Notes: generated by a model not told the origin, from the letters alone. Shown: positions 35,192 through 44,286, numbered from the stretch's first letter. The stretch: 64,000 nucleotides of DNA from Mesorhizobium temperatum (GCF_002284575.1 NZ_NPKJ01000058.1:56372-120371); one strand, 5' to 3'. Numbers and translations are program-made.

Positions 35192-35572
35192 GTGCCACCC
35201 TTGCTTGACGGATTGCGGATTCTTGTCCTGGAGGATGAATTCCTGATCGCCATGGATGTCGAGCAGCTTTGCCGCGACTATGGTGCCGGCGACGTGATCG
35301 TCGCCCGCGATCTGGGTGAGATCGATCGGAAGAGCGTTGCCTCTCAATTCGACGCAGCCATCGTCGATCTCATGCTGGGCGGCGCTTCGACACTCGATTT
35401 CGCTTCGCGGCTGCGCGAATCGGGCGTGCCTTTCGTCTTCGCCTCGGGCTATTCCGACATGGACGAAATCAAGGTGTCCTTTCCGGATGTCAGATTGGTC
35501 ACCAAGCCTTATTCGGGAGACGATCTCGTGCAGGCAGTGGCGGCGGCGTGCGGGCGCGGCCCTCTTGTCTGA
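35192..35572 (+). CDS. single-domain response regulator, FATGUY-like
   Basis: Start taken at GTG 35192 with GGAGA upstream, giving 126 residues: a receiver and nothing else. Acidic residues in LVLEDEFLIAMD, phospho-acceptor Asp in AAIVDLMLGG and Lys in VTKPY are intact. VPFVFASGYSD matches the FATGUY motif of single-domain regulators such as SdrG and MrrA, which act in the alphaproteobacterial general stress response. Located between HWE kinases and the ecfG-nepR-phyR genes, it probably relays phosphate to or from PhyR; that is inference. Confidence 0.78.
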   Translation: MPPLLDGLRILVLEDEFLIAMDVEQLCRDYGAGDVIVARDLGEIDRKSVASQFDAAIVDLMLGGASTLDFASRLRESGVPFVFASGYSDMDEIKVSFPDVRLVTKPYSGDDLVQAVAAACGRGPLV

Positions 35573-35610
35573 TGTCCGGAAAACCGGCCCGTATTACCGG
35601 GGGTCAGTAT

Positions 35611-36162
35611 TCAGGCGGCGTTCGACCCCGTCACCTGAGCCGATATCGCATCCGGGCCAAACTCGTCATCGCCGGAAATCTTTAAGATTTCCTGCAGCCG
35701 CGTGCGGGCGCGGCTGACGCGGCTCTTGATCGTTCCGACAGCACAGCCGCAGATCTCAGCAGCTTCCTCGTAGGAAAAACCCGAAGCGCCGATGAGAATG
35801 ATGGCTTCGCGCTGGTCCTCAGGCAATTGCTCGAGCGCGCTACGAAAGTCCTTGAGGTCGAGCTGACCGTGCTGGGCCGGATGAACGGCTAGCCTGGCTG
35901 TCATGATGCCGTCGCTGTCCTGTACCTCGCGGCCGCGCTTGCGCATCTGCGAATAGAATTCGTTGCGCAGGATGGTGAACAGCCATGCCTTGAGATTGGT
36001 GCCCGGCTCGAAGCTTTCATGCTTATCCCAGGCCTTCACCAGCGTTTCCTGCACCAGATCGTCGGCCTTGTCGGCGTTTTGCGTCAGCGACACGGCAAAG
36101 GCCCGCAGGCTCGGAATCGAGCCGAGCAGATCGGTCTTGAAGCTCTGCGAGACGGCCGCCAT
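35611..36162 (-). CDS. ecfG: EcfG general stress response sigma factor
   Basis: 183 residues, an ECF sigma factor with region 2 (SLRAFAVSLTQNADKADDLVQETLVKAW, then LKAWLFTILRNEFYSQMRKRGRE) and region 4 (LPEDQREAIILIGASGFSYEEAAEICGCAVGTIKSRVSRAR). It recruits RNA polymerase to GGAAC-N16-CGTT promoters and is held by the anti-sigma NepR, encoded three bases upstream in the same operon. The operon's own promoter fits the consensus, so it should be autoregulated. The adjacency to nepR and phyR makes the assignment firm. Confidence 0.93.
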   Translation of the reverse strand: MAAVSQSFKTDLLGSIPSLRAFAVSLTQNADKADDLVQETLVKAWDKHESFEPGTNLKAWLFTILRNEFYSQMRKRGREVQDSDGIMTARLAVHPAQHGQLDLKDFRSALEQLPEDQREAIILIGASGFSYEEAAEICGCAVGTIKSRVSRARTRLQEILKISGDDEFGPDAISAQVTGSNAA

Positions 36163-36165
36163 GCC

Positions 36166-36366
36166 TCAATCCTTTTTCCGTGCAGGTGCAGGTTGGGCCT
36201 GTTCCAACTGTCTGAGCAATTGGGCGAAACGATCCGGCACATTGTCGGAGACCAACTCGTCGTAATATTGTTTGAGTTTGCGGCCGATTTCCGAGTTTGG
36301 CCCGAGCGGGTCGCCGGAAGCTGCCCGGCGCCTGTTTGCAGCGCCAGCCGTGGTATCTTTCGTCAT
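36166..36366 (-). CDS. nepR: NepR anti-sigma factor
   Basis: 66 residues, the usual length. The core IGRKLKQYYDELVSDNVPDRF followed by LLRQLE gives the two helices that grip either EcfG or the sigma-like domain of PhyR; flanks are disordered and charged. It precedes ecfG in one operon and is divergent from phyR. Phosphorylated PhyR pulls it off EcfG. Confidence 0.93.
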   Translation of the reverse strand: MTKDTTAGAANRRRAASGDPLGPNSEIGRKLKQYYDELVSDNVPDRFAQLLRQLEQAQPAPARKKD

Positions 36367-36462
36367 GTCTTCATTTCGCCCTTGTTCCCAGTACCCTGCC
36401 GCCCTTCAATACAAGACGCAACGCAAGCAGCACCCTCGTCTGGTTACCCCATCCCGACCTCA

Positions 36463-36487
36463 AACGCCGTCCCATTATATTAGTTCC
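36463..36487 (-). promoter_or_regulatory. EcfG-type promoter for nepR-ecfG
   Basis: Minus strand GGAAC (36487-36483), 16 bases, CGTT (36466-36463), then TTG. Gives a leader of about 90 bases to nepR and predicts positive autoregulation. Confidence 0.8.
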
Positions 36488-36496
36488 ACAACCATC

Positions 36497-36521
36497 GGAA
36501 CTTTTTCGGAAATCCGGCGTT
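36497..36521 (+). promoter_or_regulatory. EcfG-type promoter for phyR
   Basis: GGAAC at 36497-36501, 16 bases, CGTT at 36518-36521. Nine bases separate its -35 from that of the divergent nepR promoter. Confidence 0.8.
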
Positions 36522-36602
36522 TGTGTTTTCAGGGCTATTTTCGGGGCTTGTAATCAGCTTGGTCTGCAATCTACGCAATTACGTCAGAGGGAGACGTCCA
36601 TT

Positions 36603-37397
36603 ATGAGCCTATCCGCAACCATCGCTCCGCACCTGCCGTTCCTGCGCCGCTTCTCGCGGGCCGTTTCCGGATCTCAGGAGAGTGGCGACGCGTTGGTCGC
36701 CGCGATGCTCGAAGCTATCATCGCCGACGTCGACATCTTTCCGGACGCGTCGAACGACCGCATCGCGCTCTACAAGGTCTTCGCCAGGCTGTTCACCTCG
36801 GTCGCCATCCGCGTTCCGCAAGAACACCCGCAGTCGGCGTGGGAACAGCGCGCCGCCGCCAATCTGAACGCGATCTCACCCCGTCCCCGGCAGGCGTTCC
36901 TGCTGGTCGCCGTCGAAGGTTTTAGCGAAGACGAGGCGGCGGAGATTCTCGACGTCGACGATCAGGAGTTCTCCGAACTTCTCGCCGAGGCCAGCAACGA
37001 GATTTCCCGCCAGGTGGCAACCGATGTGCTGATCATCGAGGACGAGCCGCTGATCGCCATGGACATCGAGCAAATGGTCGAAAGCCTGGGCCATCGCGTC
37101 GTCGGTACTGCGCGTACCCACGCCGAAGCGGTGGCAATGTTCACAAAGACGCGGCCGAAGATGGTGCTGGCCGACATCCAGCTTGCCGATGGCAGCTCGG
37201 GCATCGAAGCGGTGAACGAGATCCTGTCGTCCACGCCAGTGCCGGTGATCTTCATCACCGCCTTTCCCGAGCGCCTCCTGACCGGCGAGCGGCCGGAGCC
37301 GGCCTTCCTCGTCACCAAGCCGTTCAATCCGGATATGGTCAAGGCCCTGATCAGCCAGGCGCTGTTCTTCGACCGGCATGCGAAAGCCGCTGCATAG
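36603..37397 (+). CDS. phyR: PhyR anti-anti-sigma response regulator
   Basis: 264 residues. The N-terminal ~130 are a sigma-factor mimic (region 2-like start, then SPRPRQAFLLVAVEGFSEDEAAEILDV as a region 4-like part). The C-terminal receiver has the acidic pair in LIIEDEPLIAMD, the phospho-acceptor in MVLADIQLADGSSG and Lys in VTKPFNPD. On phosphorylation it binds NepR and frees EcfG. It lies divergent from nepR-ecfG with an EcfG promoter in front. Confidence 0.93.
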   Translation: MSLSATIAPHLPFLRRFSRAVSGSQESGDALVAAMLEAIIADVDIFPDASNDRIALYKVFARLFTSVAIRVPQEHPQSAWEQRAAANLNAISPRPRQAFLLVAVEGFSEDEAAEILDVDDQEFSELLAEASNEISRQVATDVLIIEDEPLIAMDIEQMVESLGHRVVGTARTHAEAVAMFTKTRPKMVLADIQLADGSSGIEAVNEILSSTPVPVIFITAFPERLLTGERPEPAFLVTKPFNPDMVKALISQALFFDRHAKAAA

Positions 37398-37582
37398 GAC
37401 CGGGCGGCCCAGCCTTCGAGCGCCCGTTTCCACAGTTCCACAGATCGCCCGTTTTCCACAGATGAATGACGCTGGCCGCTTGCGGCCGGCAAACGTCACT
37501 TGCGCCTCCAACTTCCCCCTGCGCATGACGATTCAATTCGGGCCGGAAAGATTTCCAGGGATCGTCTTTTTCGGGAAATGGT

Positions 37583-37607
37583 GGAACAAACGGCAGCGAA
37601 AGACGTT
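37583..37607 (+). promoter_or_regulatory. EcfG-type promoter for the DUF1328 gene
   Basis: GGAAC at 37583-37587, 16 bases, CGTT at 37604-37607. A GAAGGAGA ribosome binding site and ATG 37637 follow at normal spacing. Confidence 0.75.
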
Positions 37608-37636
37608 TTTGCCGTACCATTTGAAGGAGATGGATC

Positions 37637-37804
37637 ATGCTTTACTGGGCGCTCGTGTTTCTCGTCGTCGCGATCATTGCAGGCGCTCTTGGTTTCGGCG
37701 GTATCGCCGGCACCTCGGCAGGTATAGCGCAGATATTGTTTTTCATCTTTCTCGCTTTCCTGATCATTTCCCTTATCGCGGGCTTGTTTAAACGCGCGTC
37801 GTGA
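37637..37804 (+). CDS. DUF1328 (YtjA-like) small membrane protein
   Basis: 55 residues, MLYWALVFLVVAIIAGALGF then GGIAGTSAGIAQILFFIF and a second hydrophobic end closing in FKRAS. The two-span, Gly-rich layout is that of DUF1328. The ATG follows GAAGGAGA, and an exact EcfG-type promoter sits just upstream, so it is a likely general-stress membrane protein. Function of the family is unknown. Confidence 0.82.
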   Translation: MLYWALVFLVVAIIAGALGFGGIAGTSAGIAQILFFIFLAFLIISLIAGLFKRAS

Positions 37805-37899
37805 ACTGCGATCGAACACTGGGAGCCGCACCCCTCAAGCGGTTTCCAGCTACCGCCGGGCGGAGTCCTTACTGGACGTCGCTCGGCGGACCTCTTTTG

Positions 37900-37924
37900 G
37901 GAACCCAATTTTCCGTCAGCCGTT
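37900..37924 (+). promoter_or_regulatory. EcfG-type promoter for the sensor kinase at 37954
   Basis: GGAAC at 37900-37904, 16 bases, CGTT at 37921-37924. Transcription would begin about 20 bases before ATG 37954. Confidence 0.7.
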
Positions 37925-37953
37925 CAGCCTGCATTGGGCGGGTGAAGTGACCG

Positions 37954-38988
37954 ATGCAATCCAGAGCCGGAGACATGAAAGACAGCGGACGGAGCGATGA
38001 GATCATCGCTTTGCAGTCCGCTGAGAGTGGAATGCAGCTTGGCCGGGCCCTTCTCCATGCGCTGCACAATGCCGGCATTTCGGTTCTCTATCAGGATCGC
38101 GAGATGAAAACCATCTGGGCCCGCAACATGCGCCCGCCATGGGCGTCCGATACGGCCGACAGCAACGGCATCCTGCCGCTGGCGCAGGCGGAGCGTATCG
38201 GTGCGGCCAAACGCAAGGTCGTCGCATCCGGCAATCCGGAACATCTTGAGCTCAGCATTCCCGCCGACGATGGCGTCCGCTGGTTTCAGGTATGGGTAGA
38301 CGCGGATCGCGACGGCGGCGGCGCCGTACAGGGCGTCGTCACCACCATGGTCGAAACGACCGAGCAGAAACGTCGCGAGCAGACCCTGAAGACGCTGCTG
38401 CGCGAGGTCAGCCACCGCTCAAAGAACCTTTTGGCAATCATCCAGAGCATCGCCACCCAGACCAGCCGTTATTCGGACACGCTCGGTGATTTCCTGACAC
38501 GCTTTCGCGGCCGGCTGCAGTCCCTTGCCTCATCCCAGGACCTGGTGACCTCGTCGAACTGGCGGGGAGCGGCACTGCGCGAACTGGTGTCCGGCCAGGT
38601 CGGCCGCTATGGAGCCGACCCTGTGCGCAGCTTGCGTTTCCAGGGTGCAAATCCGTACCTCAACCCCAATGCCGCCCTGCATATCGGCTTGGCCATGCAC
38701 GAGCTTGCCGTCAATTCGGTCAGCTACGGCGCTCTGTCGCGAGCCGACGGATTCGTCGAGGTGACGGCCGATCTGACGGCCGCTTCCGCTGGCGAGACCG
38801 CACTGTCGCTGACATGGGCCGAAGCCATCGGAGCCAATGACAATCAGCCCAGTGAGAAGCGCTTTGGCAGCGTCGCGCTCGAGCGCGTCGTGCCTGCGTC
38901 GTTGAACGGTACGGCGACACTTGAAATCACCGGGGACCGCCTCGAATATCGTCTTGTCGTTCCTCGCGGCAATTTCGAGACGGATTGA
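37954..38988 (+). CDS. PAS-containing HWE/HisKA_2-type sensor histidine kinase
   Basis: 344 residues, soluble. A PAS-like sensor (residues ~30-135, ALHNAGISVLYQDREMKTIW) precedes the kinase core at LLREVSHRSKNLLAIIQSIATQ, with His as phospho-acceptor. The ATPase N-box is HELAVNSVSYGALSR. An EcfG-type promoter in front suggests stress induction and feedback onto PhyR. An alternative start is ATG 37975. Confidence 0.82.
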   Translation: MQSRAGDMKDSGRSDEIIALQSAESGMQLGRALLHALHNAGISVLYQDREMKTIWARNMRPPWASDTADSNGILPLAQAERIGAAKRKVVASGNPEHLELSIPADDGVRWFQVWVDADRDGGGAVQGVVTTMVETTEQKRREQTLKTLLREVSHRSKNLLAIIQSIATQTSRYSDTLGDFLTRFRGRLQSLASSQDLVTSSNWRGAALRELVSGQVGRYGADPVRSLRFQGANPYLNPNAALHIGLAMHELAVNSVSYGALSRADGFVEVTADLTAASAGETALSLTWAEAIGANDNQPSEKRFGSVALERVVPASLNGTATLEITGDRLEYRLVVPRGNFETD

Positions 38989-39149
38989 CCGGACAACAGC
39001 CAAGCCAAAGAGGGCTGGGGCAAGAGGGTTGGTACCGGCCGCGCCGGGTTAACCATCTGTTCACCATAAAGTCCGATGCTGTTTTTCCCAGACACCGCTC
39101 CGCATGACGTTTTCGATCGCAGTTGCTGCGCAGTACGGGAGGAATGGCT

Positions 39150-39326
39150 TTGACGGTTGCCGACATCAACAGGCTGGAACAGGCCGCACGCGTTTCGATG
39201 GGCGGGTTTCAGGATCTCGAAGCATCCGCGATGCCGTCGCCCCGTGCTTCCCTCCCGACCCCCGGCCTCGCCGCGATCGGGCTGGCTGCAGTGGTCGTCC
39301 TGGCCGCCGCGTTCCAGTTGATCTAG
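39150..39326 (+). CDS. small C-terminally anchored protein
   Basis: GGGAGGA at 39138-39143 touches ATG 39144 but stands at normal distance from TTG 39150, so TTG (MTVADINRLEQAARVS) may be the real start. The product is 58-60 residues: an amphipathic N-terminal helix, a Pro-rich middle and a C-terminal membrane segment (LAAIGLAAVVVLAAAFQL). No family recognised. Confidence 0.5.
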   Translation: MTVADINRLEQAARVSMGGFQDLEASAMPSPRASLPTPGLAAIGLAAVVVLAAAFQLI

Positions 39327-39411
39327 AGCGTCGGACCCAAAGTGGCCGGCGGCTTGTGCTTGCCTCATGTCGATTTGTTCTCCAATCAGTCGCGCGCCAG
39401 CCTACATCGCA

Positions 39412-39436
39412 GGAACTTTGATGAATGTGGCCCGTT
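39412..39436 (+). promoter_or_regulatory. EcfG-type promoter for the gene at 39460
   Basis: GGAAC at 39412-39416, 16 bases, CGTT at 39433-39436. It leaves only about 17 bases of leader, starting at the ribosome binding site, which is short but workable. Confidence 0.55.
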
Positions 39437-39459
39437 CTTATGGCGGGAGGACCGTCGCC

Positions 39460-39786
39460 ATGGAACACATCGCTGCCGTGTTGCTGGTCATTGGCTGTTC
39501 GAACACGATGACCGAGTGTCGCGAACTGCCCGTATCGGTGAGCGTTTTCGAAACCGCTCAGGAATGTACCGCTGCGCGTCCGTTTGCGTTGAGCGATGTG
39601 CAGGGTCAGGCTCCGCGCATAATTGGCAAATGCCTTTCCGTCGATCCGGCACTTGAGGATGATTACGACCAGATCGTCTGGAATGTGCGTCCGGACGGCA
39701 CCCTCGACGCTTCCGTGGAGATTTCCGATCTTGAGGTTGCCTCGAACGGCGCGCGCCCCGAAAAAGATTCTCTTAGCCAACAATGA
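39460..39786 (+). CDS. small conserved-looking protein, possibly secreted
   Basis: ATG 39460 follows GGGAGG. 108 residues beginning MEHIAAVLLVIGCSNT, a short hydrophobic stretch that ends at a Cys but lacks the basic residues of a classic lipoprotein signal. Four Cys in the first 75 residues (GCS, ECR, ECTA, KCLSVD) and acidic patches follow. I believe similar short proteins occur widely in rhizobia, but no function is known. An EcfG-type promoter lies directly upstream. Confidence 0.6.
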   Translation: MEHIAAVLLVIGCSNTMTECRELPVSVSVFETAQECTAARPFALSDVQGQAPRIIGKCLSVDPALEDDYDQIVWNVRPDGTLDASVEISDLEVASNGARPEKDSLSQQ

Positions 39787-39865
39787 AATCGAGCAGGCAA
39801 AACGCTTTTTCGCATGATAAATGACGGGAGGAGCTACAAGTGGGACAAAAGCGAGGAGTGACCCT

Positions 39866-40108
39866 ATGCGGAAGATGATTATTGCCATGGTTGCCGTGAT
39901 CGCGGTCAGCGGTTGCAGCACCACTGAGCGGGATGTCGGCGTCGGCGCCGGTGTCGGCGCTCTGGCCGGCGGCCTGATTGACGGCGGCAAGGGCGCGCTC
40001 GTCGGCGCAGCCATCGGTGCCGGTACCGGCCTGCTGGTGCGCAACCTGCGCAATGGCTATTGCCAGTACCGCGACAACCGTGGCCGTCTGTTTACGGCTC
40101 GCTGCTGA
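39866..40108 (+). CDS. glycine-zipper lipoprotein
   Basis: ATG 39866 follows GCGAGGAG. 80 residues with a lipobox, AVSGCSTT, predicting lipidation at Cys 17, then a Gly-rich zipper (VGVGAGVGALAGGLIDGGKG and GAAIGAGTGLLV) like that of the OmpA-linked SlyB/Rick-17kDa group, and a short basic C-terminus with two Cys. Probably an outer-membrane lipoprotein. It may be co-transcribed with the preceding gene. Confidence 0.75.
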   Translation: MRKMIIAMVAVIAVSGCSTTERDVGVGAGVGALAGGLIDGGKGALVGAAIGAGTGLLVRNLRNGYCQYRDNRGRLFTARC

Positions 40109-40139
40109 TCCGTTTCAAACGCAAGAGGCAATAGAAGCG

Positions 40140-40166
40140 GAGACCGGACGGGCCGGTCTCTGTTTA
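40140..40166 (+). terminator. rho-independent terminator
   Basis: GAGACCGG-ACGGG-CCGGTCTC followed by TGTTTA, after the lipoprotein gene. Confidence 0.65.
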
Positions 40167-40203
40167 CTTGCGCCTTCGAAAACGGTCGGTTTGCGGCAGC
40201 GTT

Positions 40204-41865
40204 TCAGCTCGACAATGGAATCCTGATTTCCACGTTCAATCCGCCATCGTGAAAATCGCGATTGATCGTACCGCCCAATTCGCGCGTGACGTTCAAATCG
40301 ATCAGCTTGGTGCCAAAACCGGTTTTGACAGGTGCTTCGAGCTTCTTCTGGCCGGCTTCGCGCCAGTTGAGAACCAGCGTCCTGTCGCGCCCGCGGCCTT
40401 CGACCGACCAGTCGACCTTGAGCGCCCAGTTGCCCTTGAGGGTAGTGGCCGAATTGCCGGCTTCGCCATATTTCAGCGCGTTCGTCGCCAGTTCGTGAAA
40501 GGTCAGGCCGAGCGCTTGCGTCGTCGTCTCGTCGAGCAGCACCTCTGGCCCCGACAATATCCCCTCGGGAAGCTCCTTGCCGAACACCTGGCCAAGCTCG
40601 ATGCGCAAGAGATCGCCGAGATCGGCCTTCTGCCAGCGCGAGCGCGTCAGCATATCCTGGGAAGCCGCCATCGCTTGCAGCCGGGCCGAAAAGGAAGACG
40701 AGAACTCGTGGACGTCGGTGGCGTGCGATGCCGTCTGGCGCGCGATCGCAAGCACCCGCGTGATGGAGTTCTTGATGCGGTGCTTCATCTCCTGCAGCAT
40801 CAGGTCTTTTTCGAGCAGGCTTTTTTCCGTCGTTTCATGAAGCAGCGAGACCGCGTCATAGGCCCGCTCCTGATAGCGGGCCACCAACGCGATGGTTCCC
40901 GCGAGCAGCAGTCCGAACAGGCCGAGCATCACCGGAATGGCGCGCGAGGAAGGTTGCGAGAACGCGCTTGTCGGCCTGAACAGGACGGTCCACGGACGTC
41001 CGGCGATGGTGAGCTCGCGAGAAACCAGCAACCTGTTGCCGAAGCTCGACGCCGGCGGCGTTTCCGACTGGAACAAAAGATGGTCGGCATCCACCTTGCC
41101 GTCATAGATTTCGATGTTGACCGGCAGCAGCGGCGTCCGGCTGAGCGCGGTCTGAAACAGGTCGCGGGCGCGGAAGGCCGCATAAAGAAAGCCTGATGTC
41201 GAGGATCTGGACGCAGCGATGCCGTCCTGGGCGGTTTCGACGTTGAGCCGCACGAAGACCAGGAAGCCGGTGAAGGTCTGCGCAGCACCTGTTTCCTGGC
41301 CTAGCTGCACGCGCCCGCTCGCGTGCTGCTGGTTGTCGGCCATCGCCCTTTCGATCGCCTCGCGGCGCACCGGTTCGGTGAACATGTCGTAGCCGATGCT
41401 GGATCGATTGGAAGGGTCCAGCGGCTCGAACAGCGTGATGGGCGTACGCCATGGCAGCGTTGTCGTAGCCGGATAGATCGCATCGCTGGCGCCATAGTCG
41501 TGCAGGATGGCACGCTCGACCGCTGCCTCGTCGCCGGCTCTCACCAGCCGGAGAAAGCCGATACCGCGCAGGCCGGTAAAATTGTCATTGATACCAAGTG
41601 CTTCGAAGAACGCCTTGAACTCGCCCCGCGAAATGCCACCATTGCGCGCCTCGAACAGCGCATGGGTCGATCGCAGCAGCGACAGATGCAGGTCGATGCG
41701 GCTATCGATCCGGTTGAGCGCATCGTCCGCCGTCGCCTCGAACTTGATGCGCGCTGCTTCCTGCGTGGCGAAATAGGCGAATCCCGCCATCGTCAGGCTT
41801 GCCAGCGCGACGGCGATGAAAGCGACGATCGGAAAGAGCTTCTTCAAGTTGCTGCTGCGGCCCAT
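40204..41865 (-). CDS. CHASE-domain HWE-type sensor histidine kinase
   Basis: Start taken at ATG 41865 (MGRSSNLKKLFPIV), giving 553 residues. A membrane span (residues ~9-30) is followed by a ~280-residue periplasmic CHASE domain (DLHLSLLRSTHALFEA, GLRGIGFLRLV, GYDMFTEPVRREAI), a second span near residue 300 (AIPVMLGLFGLLLAGTIALV), and the kinase core MLQEMKHRIKNSITRVLAIA. N-box HELATNALKYGEAG and WREAGQKK are of HWE type. Third such kinase within 10 kb of phyR; the only one with a periplasmic sensor. Confidence 0.85.
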   Translation of the reverse strand: MGRSSNLKKLFPIVAFIAVALASLTMAGFAYFATQEAARIKFEATADDALNRIDSRIDLHLSLLRSTHALFEARNGGISRGEFKAFFEALGINDNFTGLRGIGFLRLVRAGDEAAVERAILHDYGASDAIYPATTTLPWRTPITLFEPLDPSNRSSIGYDMFTEPVRREAIERAMADNQQHASGRVQLGQETGAAQTFTGFLVFVRLNVETAQDGIAASRSSTSGFLYAAFRARDLFQTALSRTPLLPVNIEIYDGKVDADHLLFQSETPPASSFGNRLLVSRELTIAGRPWTVLFRPTSAFSQPSSRAIPVMLGLFGLLLAGTIALVARYQERAYDAVSLLHETTEKSLLEKDLMLQEMKHRIKNSITRVLAIARQTASHATDVHEFSSSFSARLQAMAASQDMLTRSRWQKADLGDLLRIELGQVFGKELPEGILSGPEVLLDETTTQALGLTFHELATNALKYGEAGNSATTLKGNWALKVDWSVEGRGRDRTLVLNWREAGQKKLEAPVKTGFGTKLIDLNVTRELGGTINRDFHDGGLNVEIRIPLSS

Positions 41866-41960
41866 GGTTCCCCATCTTATGGGCAAGTCCCCGTGGCAAC
41901 ACAATGGCGCGGCCAAACCATCATGACGGCTGGCATATCACATGACAGGTATTTGAAGCT

Positions 41961-42755
<795 letters not shown>

Positions 42756-42781
42756 GATCGTTCCTCCCTATGGTTTTTGCT

Positions 42782-42851
42782 TGAGCATGGTCTTGTCGAA
42801 ACCGGCGTCCAATTTTCGCTGACGCGGACCCTCGGTTCGGGATCATGCTCA
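42782..42851 (-). repeat. intergenic repeat element, copy B
   Basis: About 70 bases bounded by 8-base inverted ends, TGAGCATG (42782-42789) and CATGCTCA (42844-42851), lying between xylH and xylG. It matches copy A at 33964 in reverse orientation, 37 of 39 bases over the best part. Its right end overlaps the xylH stop codon. Likely a short mobile or REP-like rhizobial element. Confidence 0.75.
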
Positions 42852-44180
42852 GACCCGCTTGCGGTAGACGGTGTCGAGCCAGACGGCGACCACCAGGACG
42901 GCGCCGACGACGACGCTCTGAAGCGGTGAATCGATGCCGAGCAACACCATGCCGGACTGCAACGACTGCATCAGAAGCGCGCCCAGCATGGCGCCGAGAA
43001 CCGTGCCGGATCCGCCGGCCAGCGACGTCCCGCCAATGACCGCAGCCGCGATGACCAGCAACTCGTCCAGCGTACCCAGCGCATTGGTCGACGCATTGAG
43101 ACGGGCCGACGCAATCGCCGCGCTGATCGCGGCCAGCACGCCCATGATCATGAACACCTTCATGGTTACCCAGCGCGTGTTGATGCCGGCGAGTTCCGCC
43201 GCTTCCGGATTGCCGCCGATGGCAAAGACATAGCGGCCGAAACGGGTGCGCCTGGTGATGAAAGTCATGACGATGCCGACGGTGACCGCGATCAGCACCG
43301 GTATGGCGATGCCATGGGCGATGAACAGCCCGCCTTCCGGGACGGTGATGCCGGTCCGCTGGGCGTATTGGCGAACGATGCCGATCGGCCAGGGGTAGGA
43401 ATTGGCGACCCAGACGGCGCCGAGGATGGCGGCGCAGGCGACAACACCAAGCAAGGTCTCCGCCCAGACCGGCCGCAGCGGGAACTTGAACCGCTTGCGC
43501 TGCGATCGGCCGTTGAGCAGCATGAAAGCCACGGCCACACAGGCGAGAATGCCGACGATCCAGCTTGCGGTTGCCCCGATCGAGCCACGCGGCCCGCCAC
43601 CCATGAGCTGGAATGTGGCGTCGAGCGGCGCGACGGTGCGCCCGCTCGTCATCAGCCACGCCATGCCGCGCCAGATCAGCAGGCCGCCCAGCGTCACGAT
43701 GAAGGCCGGAACCTCGAGATAGGCGATGATGAAGCCCTGGAGCGCGCCGATCATGAGGCCGAGCGCTACGCCGACAGCCAGTGCGATGATCCATATCCAG
43801 GGATTTCCAAGCTGAAACCCCATGACCCGGATCAGGAATTCGGCCTGGGCGACGCCCATCACCATGCCGATCACGCCTTCGACGGAGCCGACCGAAAGAT
43901 CGATGTTGCGCATCACGATGACCAGCACCATGCCGGTCGCCATGATCGCGACCGAGGAGGTCTGCACCGACAGGTTCCAGAGATTGCGCGGCGTGAGGAA
44001 GAGCCCGCCCGACAGGATGTGGATTCCAACCCAGATGACCAGCAGCGCGCCGACCATGCCGAGCATGCGTATGTCGAGCTCGGTTGCCTTGAGGAAGCGG
44101 CCAACGGAGCTGAGCTCGGATTCACGCGCCCGATCGGCAGCTGTATCGGCGGCCGGCGTGTTGGAAGTCGTGTCGGTCAT
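42849..44180 (-). CDS. xylH: D-xylose-type ABC permease
   Basis: 443 residues, longer than RbsC-type permeases and in the size range of XylH, with a hydrophilic N-terminal ~35 residues and 12-14 spans. GMVLVIVMRNIDLSVGSVEG and the ATPase-contact loop GINTRWVTMKVFMIMGVLAAISA are diagnostic of the family. Its stop codon lies inside the repeat element. Downstream of xylF, with a terminator-like hairpin between them. Confidence 0.8.
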   Translation of the reverse strand: MTDTTSNTPAADTAADRARESELSSVGRFLKATELDIRMLGMVGALLVIWVGIHILSGGLFLTPRNLWNLSVQTSSVAIMATGMVLVIVMRNIDLSVGSVEGVIGMVMGVAQAEFLIRVMGFQLGNPWIWIIALAVGVALGLMIGALQGFIIAYLEVPAFIVTLGGLLIWRGMAWLMTSGRTVAPLDATFQLMGGGPRGSIGATASWIVGILACVAVAFMLLNGRSQRKRFKFPLRPVWAETLLGVVACAAILGAVWVANSYPWPIGIVRQYAQRTGITVPEGGLFIAHGIAIPVLIAVTVGIVMTFITRRTRFGRYVFAIGGNPEAAELAGINTRWVTMKVFMIMGVLAAISAAIASARLNASTNALGTLDELLVIAAAVIGGTSLAGGSGTVLGAMLGALLMQSLQSGMVLLGIDSPLQSVVVGAVLVVAVWLDTVYRKRV

Positions 44181-44253
44181 GATGTCCTCCCACCGGGTTG
44201 CCGTCTGCCGCGCTTAGAAGTTATCCGCGAGAAGCGGAAAAACAATTCTTTTG

Positions 44254-44286
44254 AAAAAACGCCGCGGCGTGAAGCCGCGGCGTTTC
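44254..44286 (-). terminator. attenuating hairpin between xylF and xylH
   Basis: On the minus strand AAACGCCGCGGC-TTCAC-GCCGCGGCGTTT followed by TTTTCAAAAG. A strong hairpin right after the binding protein gene that would let more binding protein than membrane subunits be made. Confidence 0.75.
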
